Source: Chlorops oryzae
Lineage: Eukaryota > Arthropoda > Insecta > Diptera > Chloropidae
Length of the DNA: 64,000 nt
NCBI GenBank assembly: GCA_020466095.1
Contig: CM035806.1
Location: 128,244,856 to 128,308,855, forward strand
Direction: 5' to 3'
Below are positions 42,466 through 54,086 of this stretch, in pieces. The translations under genes and the position numbers were made by a program. Within the stretch, counting starts at the first letter, position 1. Each line of letters begins with the position of its first letter. The notes under the pieces were generated by a model. It was not told the DNA's origin. It saw only the letters and a list, made by a program, of their open reading frames with translations, and did no database searches.

Positions 42466-43556
42466 ATAACAAGGATACAAGGTTTTGGACCAGAGAAACT
42501 GGATAGCGGCCCTATAGGAAATTTTTTGCTGATTCCGAATTGGTACCCGTTTTTTCTCTATACGTCAAGTTTTTGAGAAATCGTTAAATAACGGTTTTTG
42601 ACCTTTTTACCTATGTCTATGTCAATAATGAGGTCGTAGACCCTATATGCCTTCGATTTCAAAAGTTTTTGGTACTCATATGAAAGAGGAATGACAACGC
42701 AACATATCCTTTATACACAAATTTTGGAATTGATTCAGTAACTTGGAAGCTATGGGCAAAAAACGCGATGCTTTTCCAATTTTTAGCGATTTTGTTTAAA
42801 ACTTGAAATTCAAATGGTTATAATTTCAACCAAGGCTGGTATTCCAGGTCTTAATATTTGAATGAAAGAACAATCAATTGAAAAAGTTTTGAGCCTAAAA
42901 CAAAAAAAATCCGTTGCGTCGTTCTAATTTTATGAGGATTTTTGCTGAAAATGACAAAAACGAATTTTTTTTTTTGGTATATTCTTCGCTCGTTATATGT
43001 AATTTATATGTATATTAAAGAAATATACATATGAACGAGCGAAGAATATACCAAAATAAAAATTCGTTTTTGTCATTTTCAGCGAAAATCCTCATAAATT
43101 AAACGAGCAACGGATTTTTTTTTTTTTGGCTCAAAACTTTTTCAATTGATTGTTCTTTCATTCAAAGTATTAAGACCGGAATACCAGCCTTGGTTGGAAA
43201 TTATAACCATTTAATTTGTTTTTAACAAAATCGCTAAAAAATGGAAATCAGCATCGCGTTTTTTGCCCTATAGCTTCCAAGTTACTGAATCAATTCCAAA
43301 TTTTGTTATAAAGGATATGTTGCGTTGTCATTCCTCTTTCATATGGTACCAAAAACTTTGAATCGGTTAAGGCATATAGGGTCTACGACCTCATTTTTGA
43401 CATAGACTATAGGTAAAAAGGTCAAAAACCGTTATTTAACGATTTCTCAAAAACTTGACGTGATAGAGAAAAAGGTACCAGATTCGGAATCAGCACGAAA
43501 AATTCCTATAGGGCCGCTATCCATTTTTTCTGGTCCAAAAGTTGGCCTTTATTTGT
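42466..43556. repeat. 1.1 kb near-perfect palindrome (foldback), ~530-bp arms
   Basis: The left arm (about 42,466-43,008) and right arm (about 43,020-43,556) are inverted copies along their whole length with scattered mismatches and small indels. Matching pairs include ATAGCGGCCCTATAGGAA / TTCCTATAGGGCCGCTAT, TCAAGTTTTTGAGAAATCGT / ACGATTTCTCAAAAACTTGA and GGTATATTCTTCGCTCGTTA / GAACGAGCGAAGAATATACC. The centre is ATATGTATATTAAAGAAATA with a loop of only a few bases. No ORF in either arm. A transcript would fold into a hairpin of about 0.5 kb. Confidence 0.9.
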
Positions 43557-45019
43557 AAACTTGTGTAATTTGTAACGACTCTGCTTGAATGAACTGGACA
43601 TCCATCTTGTTGAAATGTCATTCCTGCTATTTCGTTTATTGGCAAGTCTTCTATTAAAGCCTGCAATTCATTTCATACATATATATGTATATAATTTCAT
43701 TGGTCTGTAGCATTTTGCATTGTGAACATTGTATAGAACTTTATCGAAATCTCATTCGGAATTAGTCAGAAGACACACACATTTTTTGGTAATCGTGGAT
43801 CAGTCATTTTGTCTTGGATGTAGAAGCGACATGTATCATCTAGGATATTCCCCATTATAGGCGCTTACCGTATTCGCAGGAATCAAGTAGATTTCATATT
43901 AGTATTAGAAATATAAAGAAATATAAAAGTATACAAAATGAATGTAATACATACTCTGTATATTGAATGTTTTGAAAGTGTTCAAATACCACGCAGCGGT
44001 TTTGTCCTTTTGAGTTTAATTTGGTTTTTTTTTTTAGTTTTGCCTCGTTACTTTCTCTGTACATAAATTGTATAAGAAAACACAATTTTCTGAACTTTGT
44101 TTGCACATACAAACAATTTTCGAATGCTCTGTTTTATGTTTTAAAATCACCTCTTATTGCTGAAAACTTTTCGAATTTTGTGAAAATCTCCATTTTAACA
44201 ACAAAAGTTCACAGATTGTCACATAGCCCGGAGTTCATCTCGGCACCTTGGCATCCCTTTGCATGCCTTTGAACCCGTTCCTATTCACTTTACAAATAAG
44301 TATAACAACAACGAGCGCGACAAGCACGCCGCTTATCTTTGAGTGAGTCCTTGCATATAATATTGTCTATCACCCACCGAACATCCGTGTCCCTTCATCA
44401 GCCGATTCCCACGTGCTTAATCCATTCTTTCACATTCCTTTCGTTCATTTTATTTACTTACACGAAACTTACTCCTTCGAACATGTCTCGCGCGTAGGTA
44501 CTGTACGTCGCAGCTACCGCTGTATTCCCATGCATCATCTCCATCTTGACAGCTTACTTTGTGTGTGCTGCTCTTCACGTTCGTCCTTCTTGTCTTCTTT
44601 CCGCTTATATTTTTCTCATCCTGCTTTATTATTTGGGGCCTTTTCATTGCTTTTAGTACTGACCTCAACCCATGAGTATTCCTCATAGTTTGGCATTATG
44701 TATTTTTTTCCTTCATGACTCTTTCGCTCTTTTACGCTTCTTGGTCGTGTTCAATGTCAAAAATTTGCGACAACTTAGGTGAACTCGTCTTGTACTTACG
44801 TCTGCTGGCACGATTTTCAATGTGTGTGTTTAGTCATCATGCATGTTGGCATGCCTTTTATAAGGAAAGATGCTATACTGCATGGTTACATACATACATA
44901 CATACATACATTTCCAGAAAAGTAAACTTTTCGTCGCGTCCGTATATACATAGCTGATTGCCTTTCGGGTCTGCAAAGAAACTTTGATAAATATAAAAGT
45001 CCGCATAAGGCCGTGTAGT
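43557..45019. other. Non-coding stretch
   Basis: A (CATA)n repeat lies near 44,888-44,912. Overlapping frames at 44,413-44,688 and on the opposite strand have no motif. No gene supported. Confidence 0.5.
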
Positions 45020-45070
45020 CGCTGGGAACCGAAACTGAAACTGAACTGAAACTGAACTGAAATTGAAAAT
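45020..45070. repeat. ACTGAACTGAA short tandem array
   Basis: Four to five units of GAAACTGAACT-like 11-mer, followed by a partly inverted CGTTTCAGTTGG and CAGTTTCTG. Confidence 0.65.
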
Positions 45071-45296
45071 CGTTTCAGTTGGGTGTGTTTTCTGCCGCAG
45101 TTTCTGTTTGATATTTAGTCGCTGAGAAGACTGAAAATCGGCACATATTTCGACGAAATAAAATAAAATACTTAATTAAATAATGTGTTCGGAAGAAGAA
45201 ATACATATATGAGTCAAATGTTCGGACTGCTGCATACAAGCAAGCAGAATTTGAAGAAGATTTGGAAAGAATTTCAAGTCCTATGCTCATCGATGC

Positions 45297-45442
45297 ATCG
45301 AAGGAAATCGATATATTTTTCGATGCATTGGTTCGAAGAAATGCCGTTCCAGCCGTTTAGAAGAGAGAGATCCGACCACAGACAGACACACGGACGGACA
45401 TGTCTAAATCGATTCAGTTTTCGATGCTAACGCTGGGTATAA
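45297..45442 (+). repeat. Mini-me/DINE-like repeat, family B, right-end fragment
   Basis: GATCCGACCACAGACAGACA, CACGGACGGACATGTCTAAA and TCGATTCAGTTTT, then AACGCTGGGTATAAAAA. Only the terminal part is kept. Confidence 0.65.
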
Positions 45443-46981
45443 AAATTAATAATAAATATTTTAATTACATTTTTTTAGTTTTATCTGCGCTTGGCATCAA
45501 TTTGCACGCGAAGGCGTTCAGTGAAAAATGGATGTAGGATAGTAAATGTGGGAACGTATGCGCGTGAGCTTCCTACACACGTATACTGCCATGTAGAAAG
45601 CTTTGTATGTACAGGTACGTGGCCGAGGCACTCTAAAGAGAATCGCTGCAGCCTGCCTATTAAGCCGTGTAGTTGTTGATACCTCTGTTAGCGTACGTGC
45701 AACACTGTGACAGCTTTTGACAGATACAAATTTCGGCAGAGCTGAATATACTGTGTGAATACACTTGGCCTATAGAGCTCGCAACTATTCGTTTTAAGCC
45801 TAACAAATGTACGAATATACGAACATACCTATTTAGATTAGTATTCAAATCGAAACGTACTTACCCAAAATAGCTTTTTGCATTTCGTTACCCTCGATTT
45901 GCTCCGGTTTTCGTTTCTTTATATATGCAAAGACCGTTTTCAAATTTTTTTTTCTTTTTTTGAGATTTCGAAAAATTTTAACCCTCAACACAAAGTTCCC
46001 ACAATTCTAATTAGATAAACTGAATGCTCTCCTCATCCATAAAATTAGCTCGATCGAATGCTTTTCATTTTTTCTCAAGTAAATAACTGTATATGAACAC
46101 ATTGCATGCACGATGTCATAAAACATTTATTATTTTCAGTGTAGCGCTTCATACTTACGAGATGTAGCTGTCTGAACTTTCAACCTTAATCCCGCTTAAT
46201 CTTGAGTACTTGTTTAGCTCCTCTCTCTTTCTCTCTCTCTCTCTCTTTCTCTCCTTCCTTCCTCCTTTCTCCTTTTCTTTATCACTCCATCTAACTATTA
46301 CCGACGAAGGATTCTAATTTTTCGCCATAAAGGTTTTCCGTTTGGTACGATGTCCTTCCACCGGTTAATCCGTCCGTCCGCCATTCCGTCCGTTCATATC
46401 GCATTATTGACTCACAACTCACAAGCATGCAGATTATTTAGAACTTCCATTTCTGAAATTATATTTACTTAGAGTATCCCAGAGAAAATTGTTGCAGTCG
46501 GCTAGGCTGATTTACTTCCTACCACCTTGTATGTTAGGTGAACGATGCAGCATGAAAATCGTCTTCATTTTGGTTGCTCGTTTCTTTTCGAGCGAGGACC
46601 GGAAAATTCAACTGTCACAACTTCACTGAGTGTTTGCAGACCAAGTAGAGTAAGAGGAAAACCAAAGGAAATGACAAGACAAGGCAAAAAACACAAATTA
46701 CAAGGGCGAGTCCACTTTACACACTATATTCAAAATATTTATGTATATCGTAGTGTTGCACCGAATGCTCGCATCCGCATTCGCGAAAATTGGCGAATAT
46801 TTTGCGAATATGATCGGCATTTCTGGCTGTGAAACTGAACTTTATCAGTCTTTAACAATGATATTTAGTAAAATTGAAAGGGAAATTCAGGAAAATTGTT
46901 CAAATGGCATTCAGGACTTCCGATCTCGGACCATATCCATAATCCAGTAATCAATGCGACAGAAAATTTTCAGCCCCGGGG
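45443..46981. other. Non-coding stretch with (TC)n and (GTCC)n tracts
   Basis: A (CTCTCT/TTTCT)n tract lies at 46,218-46,265. CGTCCGTCCG near 46,369 is a GTCY block like those of mini-me elements but without other family sequence. Frames at 46,545-46,950 show no motif. Confidence 0.5.
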
Positions 46982-47006
46982 ATCTATATATATATATATA
47001 TATATG
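46982..47006. repeat. (TA)n microsatellite
   Basis: Pure TA repeat adjoining the inverted end described next; it may be the expanded TA target of that element. Confidence 0.8.
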
Positions 47007-47132
47007 GCGTTTCTCGATTTAACGTACATCATCTTTGTCAGCACATGTCGTTAAATCGAATTTTTCGCTAAATCGAGAACTATTAAATTGGAAAATAATT
47101 GCGGTAAAAAAAAATTTAAATTACAACAGTTA

Positions 47133-47445
47133 GGCCCGATATTACAGTGCATACTTAAGGTCTCCTTAGCACTTAAGTAAAGCTTAAGTCTGTAAAGCAT
47201 TTTAACAGTAAAAATTGTAAGTGCTCGTTAAATAAGTTTTCAAATTAATTTAACTAACGAATTTCACTGATTTTACGAATTTTAAAAAAAGTATAAACCA
47301 AAAATAGAGGTTTTTTCAAATGTTGCCTGCCGAAAACAATTTTCGTGAGTTTTGGATAAAAATTGACTGTTAAACCGCTTGACACTTATGGTGGTCTTAA
47401 GTTTTCAAGCTTCCTTAACTTAAGTATACACTGTAATATCGGGCC
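47133..47445. mobile_element. PIF/Harbinger-type MITE, 313 bp
   Basis: Inverted ends GGCCCGATATTACAGTG (47,133) and CACTGTAATATCGGGCC (to 47,445), continuing as ATACTTAAG/CTTAAGTAT, with TTA on both sides (47,130-47,132 and 47,446-47,448). The TWA duplication supports Harbinger. No ORF. Confidence 0.88.
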
Positions 47446-47528
47446 TTAGTATTTCTTAGTGTTTATTTGAATAAAAAAAAAATAAAAATAAAAATAAAAC
47501 AATTCAATTCATATGTATCAGCCAGATT

Positions 47529-47737
47529 CTATAGGAGCATTCCACAGAAAATGATACTTTTGTCCCGTACAAACAGACAAAATCTAATATAATTACTCAA
47601 AAATTTTCGAAAGGACTCCTTATATCCTGTTAAGCACCTTAACATGAGTACATAAAAATAATCTTTTTATCAAACTAAACACTTAAGCATAAAAAATGAT
47701 GAATATTATTTGTCCCGTACGTGGAATGCTCCTATAG
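47529..47737. mobile_element. TIR element (MITE), 209 bp
   Basis: Perfect 17-bp ends CTATAGGAGCATTCCAC (47,529-47,545) and GTGGAATGCTCCTATAG (47,721-47,737). The subterminal TTTGTCCCGTAC word occurs near both ends in the same orientation. TATA at each boundary could include a TA target. Confidence 0.8.
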
Positions 47738-49539
47738 TAGAAAGCAGGGACGGAAAACAATGATTATTCTTCGTTATTTTACAAAAAAAAAAAAAAAAAA
47801 AAAAAAATGCTTTATGTTGCAATAATGATCCTGTAACGGGAATTAACAGTTTCGCTTTGCCAGAAACCAGAAGTACAGCTTTTCTTCCATTCTTGGAAAT
47901 TCACCACTTTTGATTTCTTTTCGGTTTTTAAGCCAAGTGTCGACTATAGATTTATTTACGTAGAGATAGAGAAAAAACTCTCGTGTAGATACGTAGACAA
48001 GTGTATACACCCTGTAGAGCGCACTACACAAGCTCTCTACAAACTCTACTTGAGATAATTGTTGGATACAAAAATCTATAGTGTATACATATTTTCATGT
48101 AGGGGGTAGAGAGATATATCTGCTCTACACTCTATCAAACATGTTTGATAGTTTTTTTTAAATCTTAAGTAGAGATAGGAATTTGAAATTCAAATCGAAA
48201 CTACTTCGATTTAAAGCGCTCCCTTTTTGTTCAACACAAATGTGTTTGAATTGCTATTTTGTGGAAAAATGGCACAACCTCAAAAAAAAGCTCCAGGAAA
48301 ATGTGACTCCAAGCTGTGGACAAAAGAAAAAAACTTGTCAATTGATTGGCTTATACGCAACTCACAGCGATTTATGGAATACATCTAATAAGAGGTTCAA
48401 CCATTTCAAGTAAAGAAGTTTACATCGGCTTAGCCGATATGTGTGCAACCTTTTCCTCTGCTTAAAATATTTTAAAACATTACCCTAACAAAAATTCCTA
48501 TAGTTTTCATTGTTCTAACTTGAATATCTAGTTATACCTTATCTGCACTTCGATTTGGCTTCTCAAACTCGAAATTATTATTAAGCACAAAATTTTCGCG
48601 GATGGTGAGCATGGTCAAATTTTAACCGTTAGAGGACATTTTGTCTAGCTGCGAAATACTCAATTCAAAATAGTGAAAATGAAATTTTTGCGAATTTCGC
48701 GAATGGTGGTCATGGTCAAAATAAAATCAAATAAAAATGACCATATTTATAGCGATGTCTCAACTTTTTTTCAGCCAAAGCTTAAGCGATCGAGTCACGC
48801 TCCCAACATTTTCTTTTAGTTCCTAGTTTTTCTTGAGTCAAAAGAACAAGAATAATTTTCTTTTAATTTTTGATATTTTTTAAAATCTCGAAAATTATGT
48901 CCGATTATAATTTTTACTACGATTATTAGAAAATTTATATCGCTATGATTATGCTGTACTACACGATTAGTAGAGTCTACTCAAAATTCTACGGCAGCTT
49001 ACGTAGGCTGTAGAGACATTGTGAGAGCGGTTACTGTAATAAACTACGGCAGCTCTACGTACAGCTGTGGAATTCTAACGTCAAAAAGTCTATAAAAACG
49101 TAGAGTCTTACACACTACACATATCGTTAAATCGAAAACTTTATATACACTTGCATTATAGTTCACTTGGCGGTACATGAAAACCCCCAAAAATTTCTGT
49201 GATTTTAATAGTTGAAATAGGTGCATATTTAATTAAAGAAACTTATGAAGTTATAGGTTTTCCATACTGATACGAAGAATTATAAAATTTCAATGAATTT
49301 TCTTTTTCTTGTGAATGAACAATCTTTCTAAATTAAAATCTAATCCTATTTTGTTCGGTCAACTGAATACTTTTTAATTTAAAGTTCATATTCGCTATCA
49401 AAGGGATGCACAAATTTTTCGTTAAATGCGTATTTTATAAAATAGAATGAATCGTTATATGTCAGAACGTCTTAGCTGTATATAGGCCTTTACCTATATA
49501 GCATAATCAACAAGGTCATTAAATTTTCTCCAAGAACAG

Positions 49540-49760
49540 TTCTGAAATTTTTTAATGGTGAATTACTTTCTTATGGGGTTTCTGTTCTGAATACTTTACG
49601 GTTTCAACTCGAATAAGATAGCGGATTTTCAGGTCGGGGATGCTAATTCTGCTGACATTTGAATTTTGAGTACAACCAAGATTTTTGAAAACCCCAAGCT
49701 TATAAAAAAGGGTTTTAACACTTTTTTGCTTTTAAAGCAGTTAAATTCGTTACAATGCAT
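49540..49760 (-). pseudogene. Diverged duplicate of the Tc1 transposase 3' part
   Basis: ATGGGGTTTCTGTTCTG, ACTTTACGGTTTCA and TTCAGGTCGGGG, then the GATTTTTGAAAACCCCAAGC region, align in order with 49,925-50,130. The match covers the final catalytic block and the intron-like insert. The copy is eroded well beyond the downstream one. Confidence 0.65.
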
Positions 49761-49910
49761 ATAACTTACTTAAGTTTATCGTTAGTCAAAGAAGAATAAA
49801 TCAGTAAATGTACGCCTCCTCTAGCAATTGGCCAACCGGAAAAAGCATTTGATACTTCCCAGTTTTTGGGATTATATACCCTAAGAAAACCAGGATTACA
49901 AGAAATTTTT

Positions 49911-50924
49911 TCAAGCTCTTGAGGAATTAGCTCTTTTCTTATTGTGGGGTTTCTGTTCTGCAACTTTACGTTTCATAACGTGCCATAAGTGCTCGATTGG
50001 GTTCAGGTCGGGGGAGTTTCCTGGCCAAGTCAAGCGTGACACTCCGATTTCTTCAAACACTTATCCCAGCTGTATAAAAAATATGGTTTTTGGTAACACT
50101 TTCTTTGGCTTTTTATGGTTAACAAAGACTACACAATCGATATAAGCCATTACTTACTGATTTAGCTCGGTGGCATGGCGCAGAGTCGTCTTGAAAAATT
50201 GCGTCCGAAGTGTAAGGAAATTGGTCTTCAAGAGCCGGGACCAAAAAGTCTTTTATAGCTTGCCCATGTTTTTGGGCATTCATAGTACCGTCTAGAAAGT
50301 GCAAAGAACCACGGATGTAACAAGAAAAGCATCCCCAGATCATCTGACTTTGAGGGAACTTGACGGTTTTCACAATACAATGTTCCTTATTTCACTCTCC
50401 ATGAAAGCGGCGTACGTATGGCAAGCTTTCAGCGCACTGCAAGTTGAACTTGCTTTCGTCTGACCACAAAACATTTCGCCATTGATGAAGTGTCCAGTTC
50501 TTATGTTTTTTAGTCCATTCGAGACGTGCTTGTTTCATATTTTTGGTCAGCATGGGCTGTTTTGCAGGACGTCTTCCATACAAACCGGCTTCTCGCAATC
50601 TTCTGCGCACTGTTTCCACACTTATTTTCACTCCAAAGTGTATTTCCAGCTCTGCCCGTATAGAAACAGCACTTTTAAAGCGATCCTTTAAGCTGATCCC
50701 TTTTATTATGCCATCTATTCTGCTGTCAGTTGATCGTTTGGGACCAGATCCTTTTTTTCGCTCTTGGACCTCTGAAGAATTTTTTTTTTTGTAAAAAAAC
50801 GCACTACCGTAGAATGTGAGCAACCCACTCTCTTCGAAATTGTCCTATATGATAGACCGATCGCCACCAACGCATCAATAGCAATTTTTTTATCACGATC
50901 CAATTGTGTATATTTTGCACCCAT
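49911..50924 (-). pseudogene. Tc1-like transposase (DD34E), broken, with intron-like insert
   Basis: Starts MGAKYTQLDRDKK with a helix-turn-helix (YRTISKRVGCSHSTVVRF). A frameshift in an A/T run near 50,785 moves to the frame encoding SGPKRSTDSRIDGIIK, VETVRRRLREAGLYGRRPAK and VLWSDESKF (first catalytic Asp). A TGA at 50,392 interrupts; the same frame resumes with MIWGCFS and FQDDSAPCHRAKS (second Asp). An AT-rich insert of about 100 bp then begins AAATCA|GTAAGT and ends TTTTTTATACAG, after which WPGNSPDLNPIEHLW (catalytic Glu) follows to a stop at 49,911. The insert has GT-AG borders. Minos, another fly Tc1-like element, also has a transposase intron, so this may be genuine. Confidence 0.88.
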
Positions 50925-51119
50925 TGAGCTGTTTTGCGCTACTTAACCCAATTGCAACAGATTATCACTCGCGAATAGCTAATTTTCTCTATCAACACAT
51001 CAAAAACACTGAAATACGGGAAACCCCCGTTATTAATGTAGAAAATACCCGGTGAATTTCCAAAATTATCATATTAAATGGCAGTGTTACCATTGGTGCG
51101 GTTTTCATGACCGCCAGTG

Positions 51120-52019
51120 TATATATATATATAATAATATATATATATTAATTTGTGACAAACAATTCCTCGAGCTAGCAACGTATTGAACTGAAAAGTG
51201 AATACCTTAAATTCAATTTCATTAAAAATAATCTTCTCAGTATTAAAAAGTTAAAAATATAACAAAAAGGAATCAAAAAGTTGGTAAAATTCAATAATAT
51301 AGTTCAAAAAGTGGAAACAATGCTTCTTTATCATTAGACTACAAATGTTTCAGAATAAGAAAAAGTTCTCGGTTTCCACACTTGTAGGTGTGGTTGTTGT
51401 CTTTCAGCACTGACTACCGTTTCAAAATCAGTCTCTAAGCCCCGTTGAAAAGTAACAAAGCCATAATCCCATTCGCATTCGCGAATTGACAATCGTTGCA
51501 ATCGTATATCGCTATGAAATTTTTCCGGAATTTCCTAAATTTTGGGCCTCTTAACAAGATTTCCTTAGATTCTAACATCGGAAAACAGAGGAAACTTTAG
51601 TTGATTTTACAATTTTATTTCACGTTTTTTCTTCCCATAATTAGTTTTTTTTCCTTCTCTCATTAAGACTGTCGCTTGCTATCCCTCTCTTGCTCGTCTG
51701 GAATAATCTCATTTCCTTTTCTATAATTCTGAGCCTTTAAAGACTATCCAAAGGGACTTAAAAACAAGAGTAGTTGCTCAACTTTTCGTTATACGAAGTC
51801 AAGAAGAAATTTTTGGAGTAATCAATAATGAAAAGAATTTCAAGAAATTACAGGCAAAAAAAAAAAAAAAGCCGAAAAGATATTACATGTTTGTAATAGG
51901 TAGTAAGGTAAATTTAAGTTTTTTTCTTGCCTTGTGGGTGGGGACAATTTCTCTTCAACACCCTTCGCTCATGGACGTCAGTATGTACAGTACGAGTACC
52001 AATATGTAGCTGTGAATTG
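51120..52019. other. Non-coding stretch
   Basis: A (TA)n tract lies at 51,120-51,150 and a poly(A) run near 51,857. CATTCGCATTCGCGAA near 51,470 echoes CCGCATTCGCGAA near 46,776, perhaps remnants of one repeat. No gene. Confidence 0.45.
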
Positions 52020-52264
52020 CAGGGGCGGACTGGGGGTCAAAGGGCCCCCGGGCGTTTGAAAAAAACCGGGCCCGTTACCTAAGAAACAAAGCCTTACAGC
52101 TAAAAAACTGGTAAAATGGGGCTTTCAAGTTTATCTGAAATAAACTTCATACATAAAAAAATAAAAATTAAAAAATCCTTGTTCCATGAGTATTGATCTC
52201 AGATCCCAGAAACAGCGCACTGGGGGCCCACCGGACATATGCCCGGTGGCCCAGTCCACCCCTG
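52020..52264. mobile_element. hAT-type MITE, 245 bp
   Basis: Inverted ends CAGGGGCGGACTGGG and CAGGGGTGGACTGGG, with flanking 8-mers GTGAATTG and GTTCATTG (six of eight identical). Subterminal GGGCCC-rich blocks. No ORF. Confidence 0.8.
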
Positions 52265-53868
52265 GTTCATTGTATTTTTACGGTGACCCTTCTTTGAGTC
52301 CAATTGAAACTATTCACATGGCTATATTTTATTGTTGATACGATATGATCAGTTTTCGGATTCAAAAATCAGCTCCATATTGCTATTTTGCCAGTTGGTT
52401 CTTATGTTGTCCACGATCATTTGTCATACTGCCGCTAAAAAGTTTTGTACCATTCCTGTAGACTCGTTATTTTCGTCTAGGGTATGATTTTGATTGTTAA
52501 CAAATTATTATTAGTTACAAAAGTATAAAAAGAAAACTTTCACGACTGAAGGTGAGCTCAGCTCGACGTCTGCTTTGAGAATGAATGTTTATTCGAGCTG
52601 GGGTTGCCATCAATCGCTATTTAGAACCTTGCCACTTCGTAGGGTTTTCGGTGGATTATTTTTAGCATTTCCCACATTCCTCTATCGACCTCTATCAGCC
52701 TATATCAGCCTTTATCAGCATTTGTGCGATAATCTCGCCATGCTCATCAAAATGATTGAAGCAGGATATCGTTCAATGCCTTTTACGCTCTATCATGTTC
52801 CTGCTATCCATTATCTTCGTTCCTTTGGTCGTCGACATTATTAAGTATATTTAGCGACTCCATCATTCAACATATCCTGTTACTATATATTCCAGATATG
52901 TTATACACTCAGATAAGGAAAGAAATGTTGAAGCGCGTGCAAGCATGGCCAAATGCCAACTGACACTGTTTCCATGTACCATAATGCCATATGTCCCACT
53001 AAGAAAGAAAAGTTACATACATACGTACATACATATTTTTACGAAACTACGGGATTTCGATACACGAGTATAAATGACATTAGAGTTGAAGCTCAAATGG
53101 AAGGATTCAATTCAGAAGCACTACAAATCGAAATAGGAACTGCATATACGGTTGCGTCATTCTTAGCTTGGGATCGCATGTCGTTAGATATTATTTTCAA
53201 TCTCTTAGAGATTTGTCTGCATCGAGTCAAGTCAAGTTTGGAATCACAAGGGATATGTTGAGCAACAAACGTCATTGGAATCGTTTTACCATGGATAACT
53301 TATTTGAAGGATTTAACTAGTAGTTTTGAAGCTTACAGAATTTTTCAAGTAGATATTCTTTTCCCCCAACTATTGAATGAAATTTCGACATCACATGTTT
53401 CTTATGTTTTACCCTTTTTCTGTTTTTTTTTTTTTTTTTTTTTTTTTTTGTAACAATTTAAAGCAAATCTTAAAAGATTAAGAAAAACTTTGATTGAATA
53501 ATTTTTTTGAGCCAATTGTCAGCTACTTCAGTGTCATGCAATGAGTTAACGGGAGTAATTTGCCTAGCGTTAATGGTTGTGTAAGCGATTTGGTGAAAGA
53601 CGATATGACTTTAGTAGCGCAGTGAGGAGGGGTAGAAATGGTCAGCCGCCAATCCATATTGTTATTTTTATAGAGATATTTTTATTATGGGCGTGGATGG
53701 GGCCAGATTTCAACGTGTCCCGATTGTTCCTCCATTGTGCCCCAGAGTCCTTTGACGAAAACCAGTTTAACTCTTGATGAATTTGAGTAAATGGGTATGC
53801 AATTGCATACGCCTATGGACTCATAAATAAATTCTTAATAATAGCTTAATAATTGTTCAGCATACATA
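52265..53868. other. Non-coding stretch
   Basis: A 27-nt poly(T) lies at 53,423-53,449. Frames at 52,575-52,844 and 52,953-53,261 (+) are ordinary in length and lack recognisable motifs. Confidence 0.5.
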
Positions 53869-54086
53869 CATATGAGCATTTCCGCTCCCAGTATTTTGTT
53901 CGTACGTTCGCGATCGCATTTTTATTGCTATCCTTATAAAAACTGAAACTCAAACAAACCCATCTTATGCACCACATGTAAAGCTACCAAAATACTATCA
54001 AATTACAAAGAAAACTAGAAGGAAAACGGTATAAATTATGGTCGCGAACGTACGAAAATAAAACTGGGAGCGGAATTGCTCATATG
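53869..54086. mobile_element. TIR element (MITE), 218 bp
   Basis: About 44-bp inverted ends: CATATGAGCATTTCCGCTCC from 53,869 and CATATGAGCAATTCCGCTCC reading in from 54,086, continuing to TTCGTACGTTCGCGA. The palindromic CATATG ends make the exact duplication ambiguous. No ORF. Confidence 0.85.

Larger units (their letters stand above)
47000..49147. mobile_element. Pogo-like TIR element carrying two younger MITEs
   Basis: Ends TATATATGGCGTTTCTCGAT / TTAACG on the left, and TATATAAAGTTTTCGATTTA / ACG (reading inward from 49,147) on the right, share GTTT(T/C)TCGATTTAACG. A second inverted word, CGTTAAATCGA, lies at 47,048-47,058, as in pogo subterminal repeats. TA flanks both ends. The interior (47,800-49,120) has repeated TAGAG/CTCTAC words and no transposase. 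Confidence 0.5.
49164..51119 (-). mobile_element. Tc1-like transposon, 1.96 kb, degraded, with internal duplication
   Basis: Inverted ends CACTTGGCGGTACATGAAAA and CACTGGCGGTCATGAAAACC. A TA-rich flank lies on the right. The minus strand carries the transposase (49,911-50,924). The left third holds a diverged second copy of the 3' part of that gene, so the element is longer than a standard Tc1. Confidence 0.85.

Noticed and set aside
52953..53261. 102-residue plus frame
   Set aside because: No motif or splice context, and its length is within what AT-rich non-coding DNA gives by chance.
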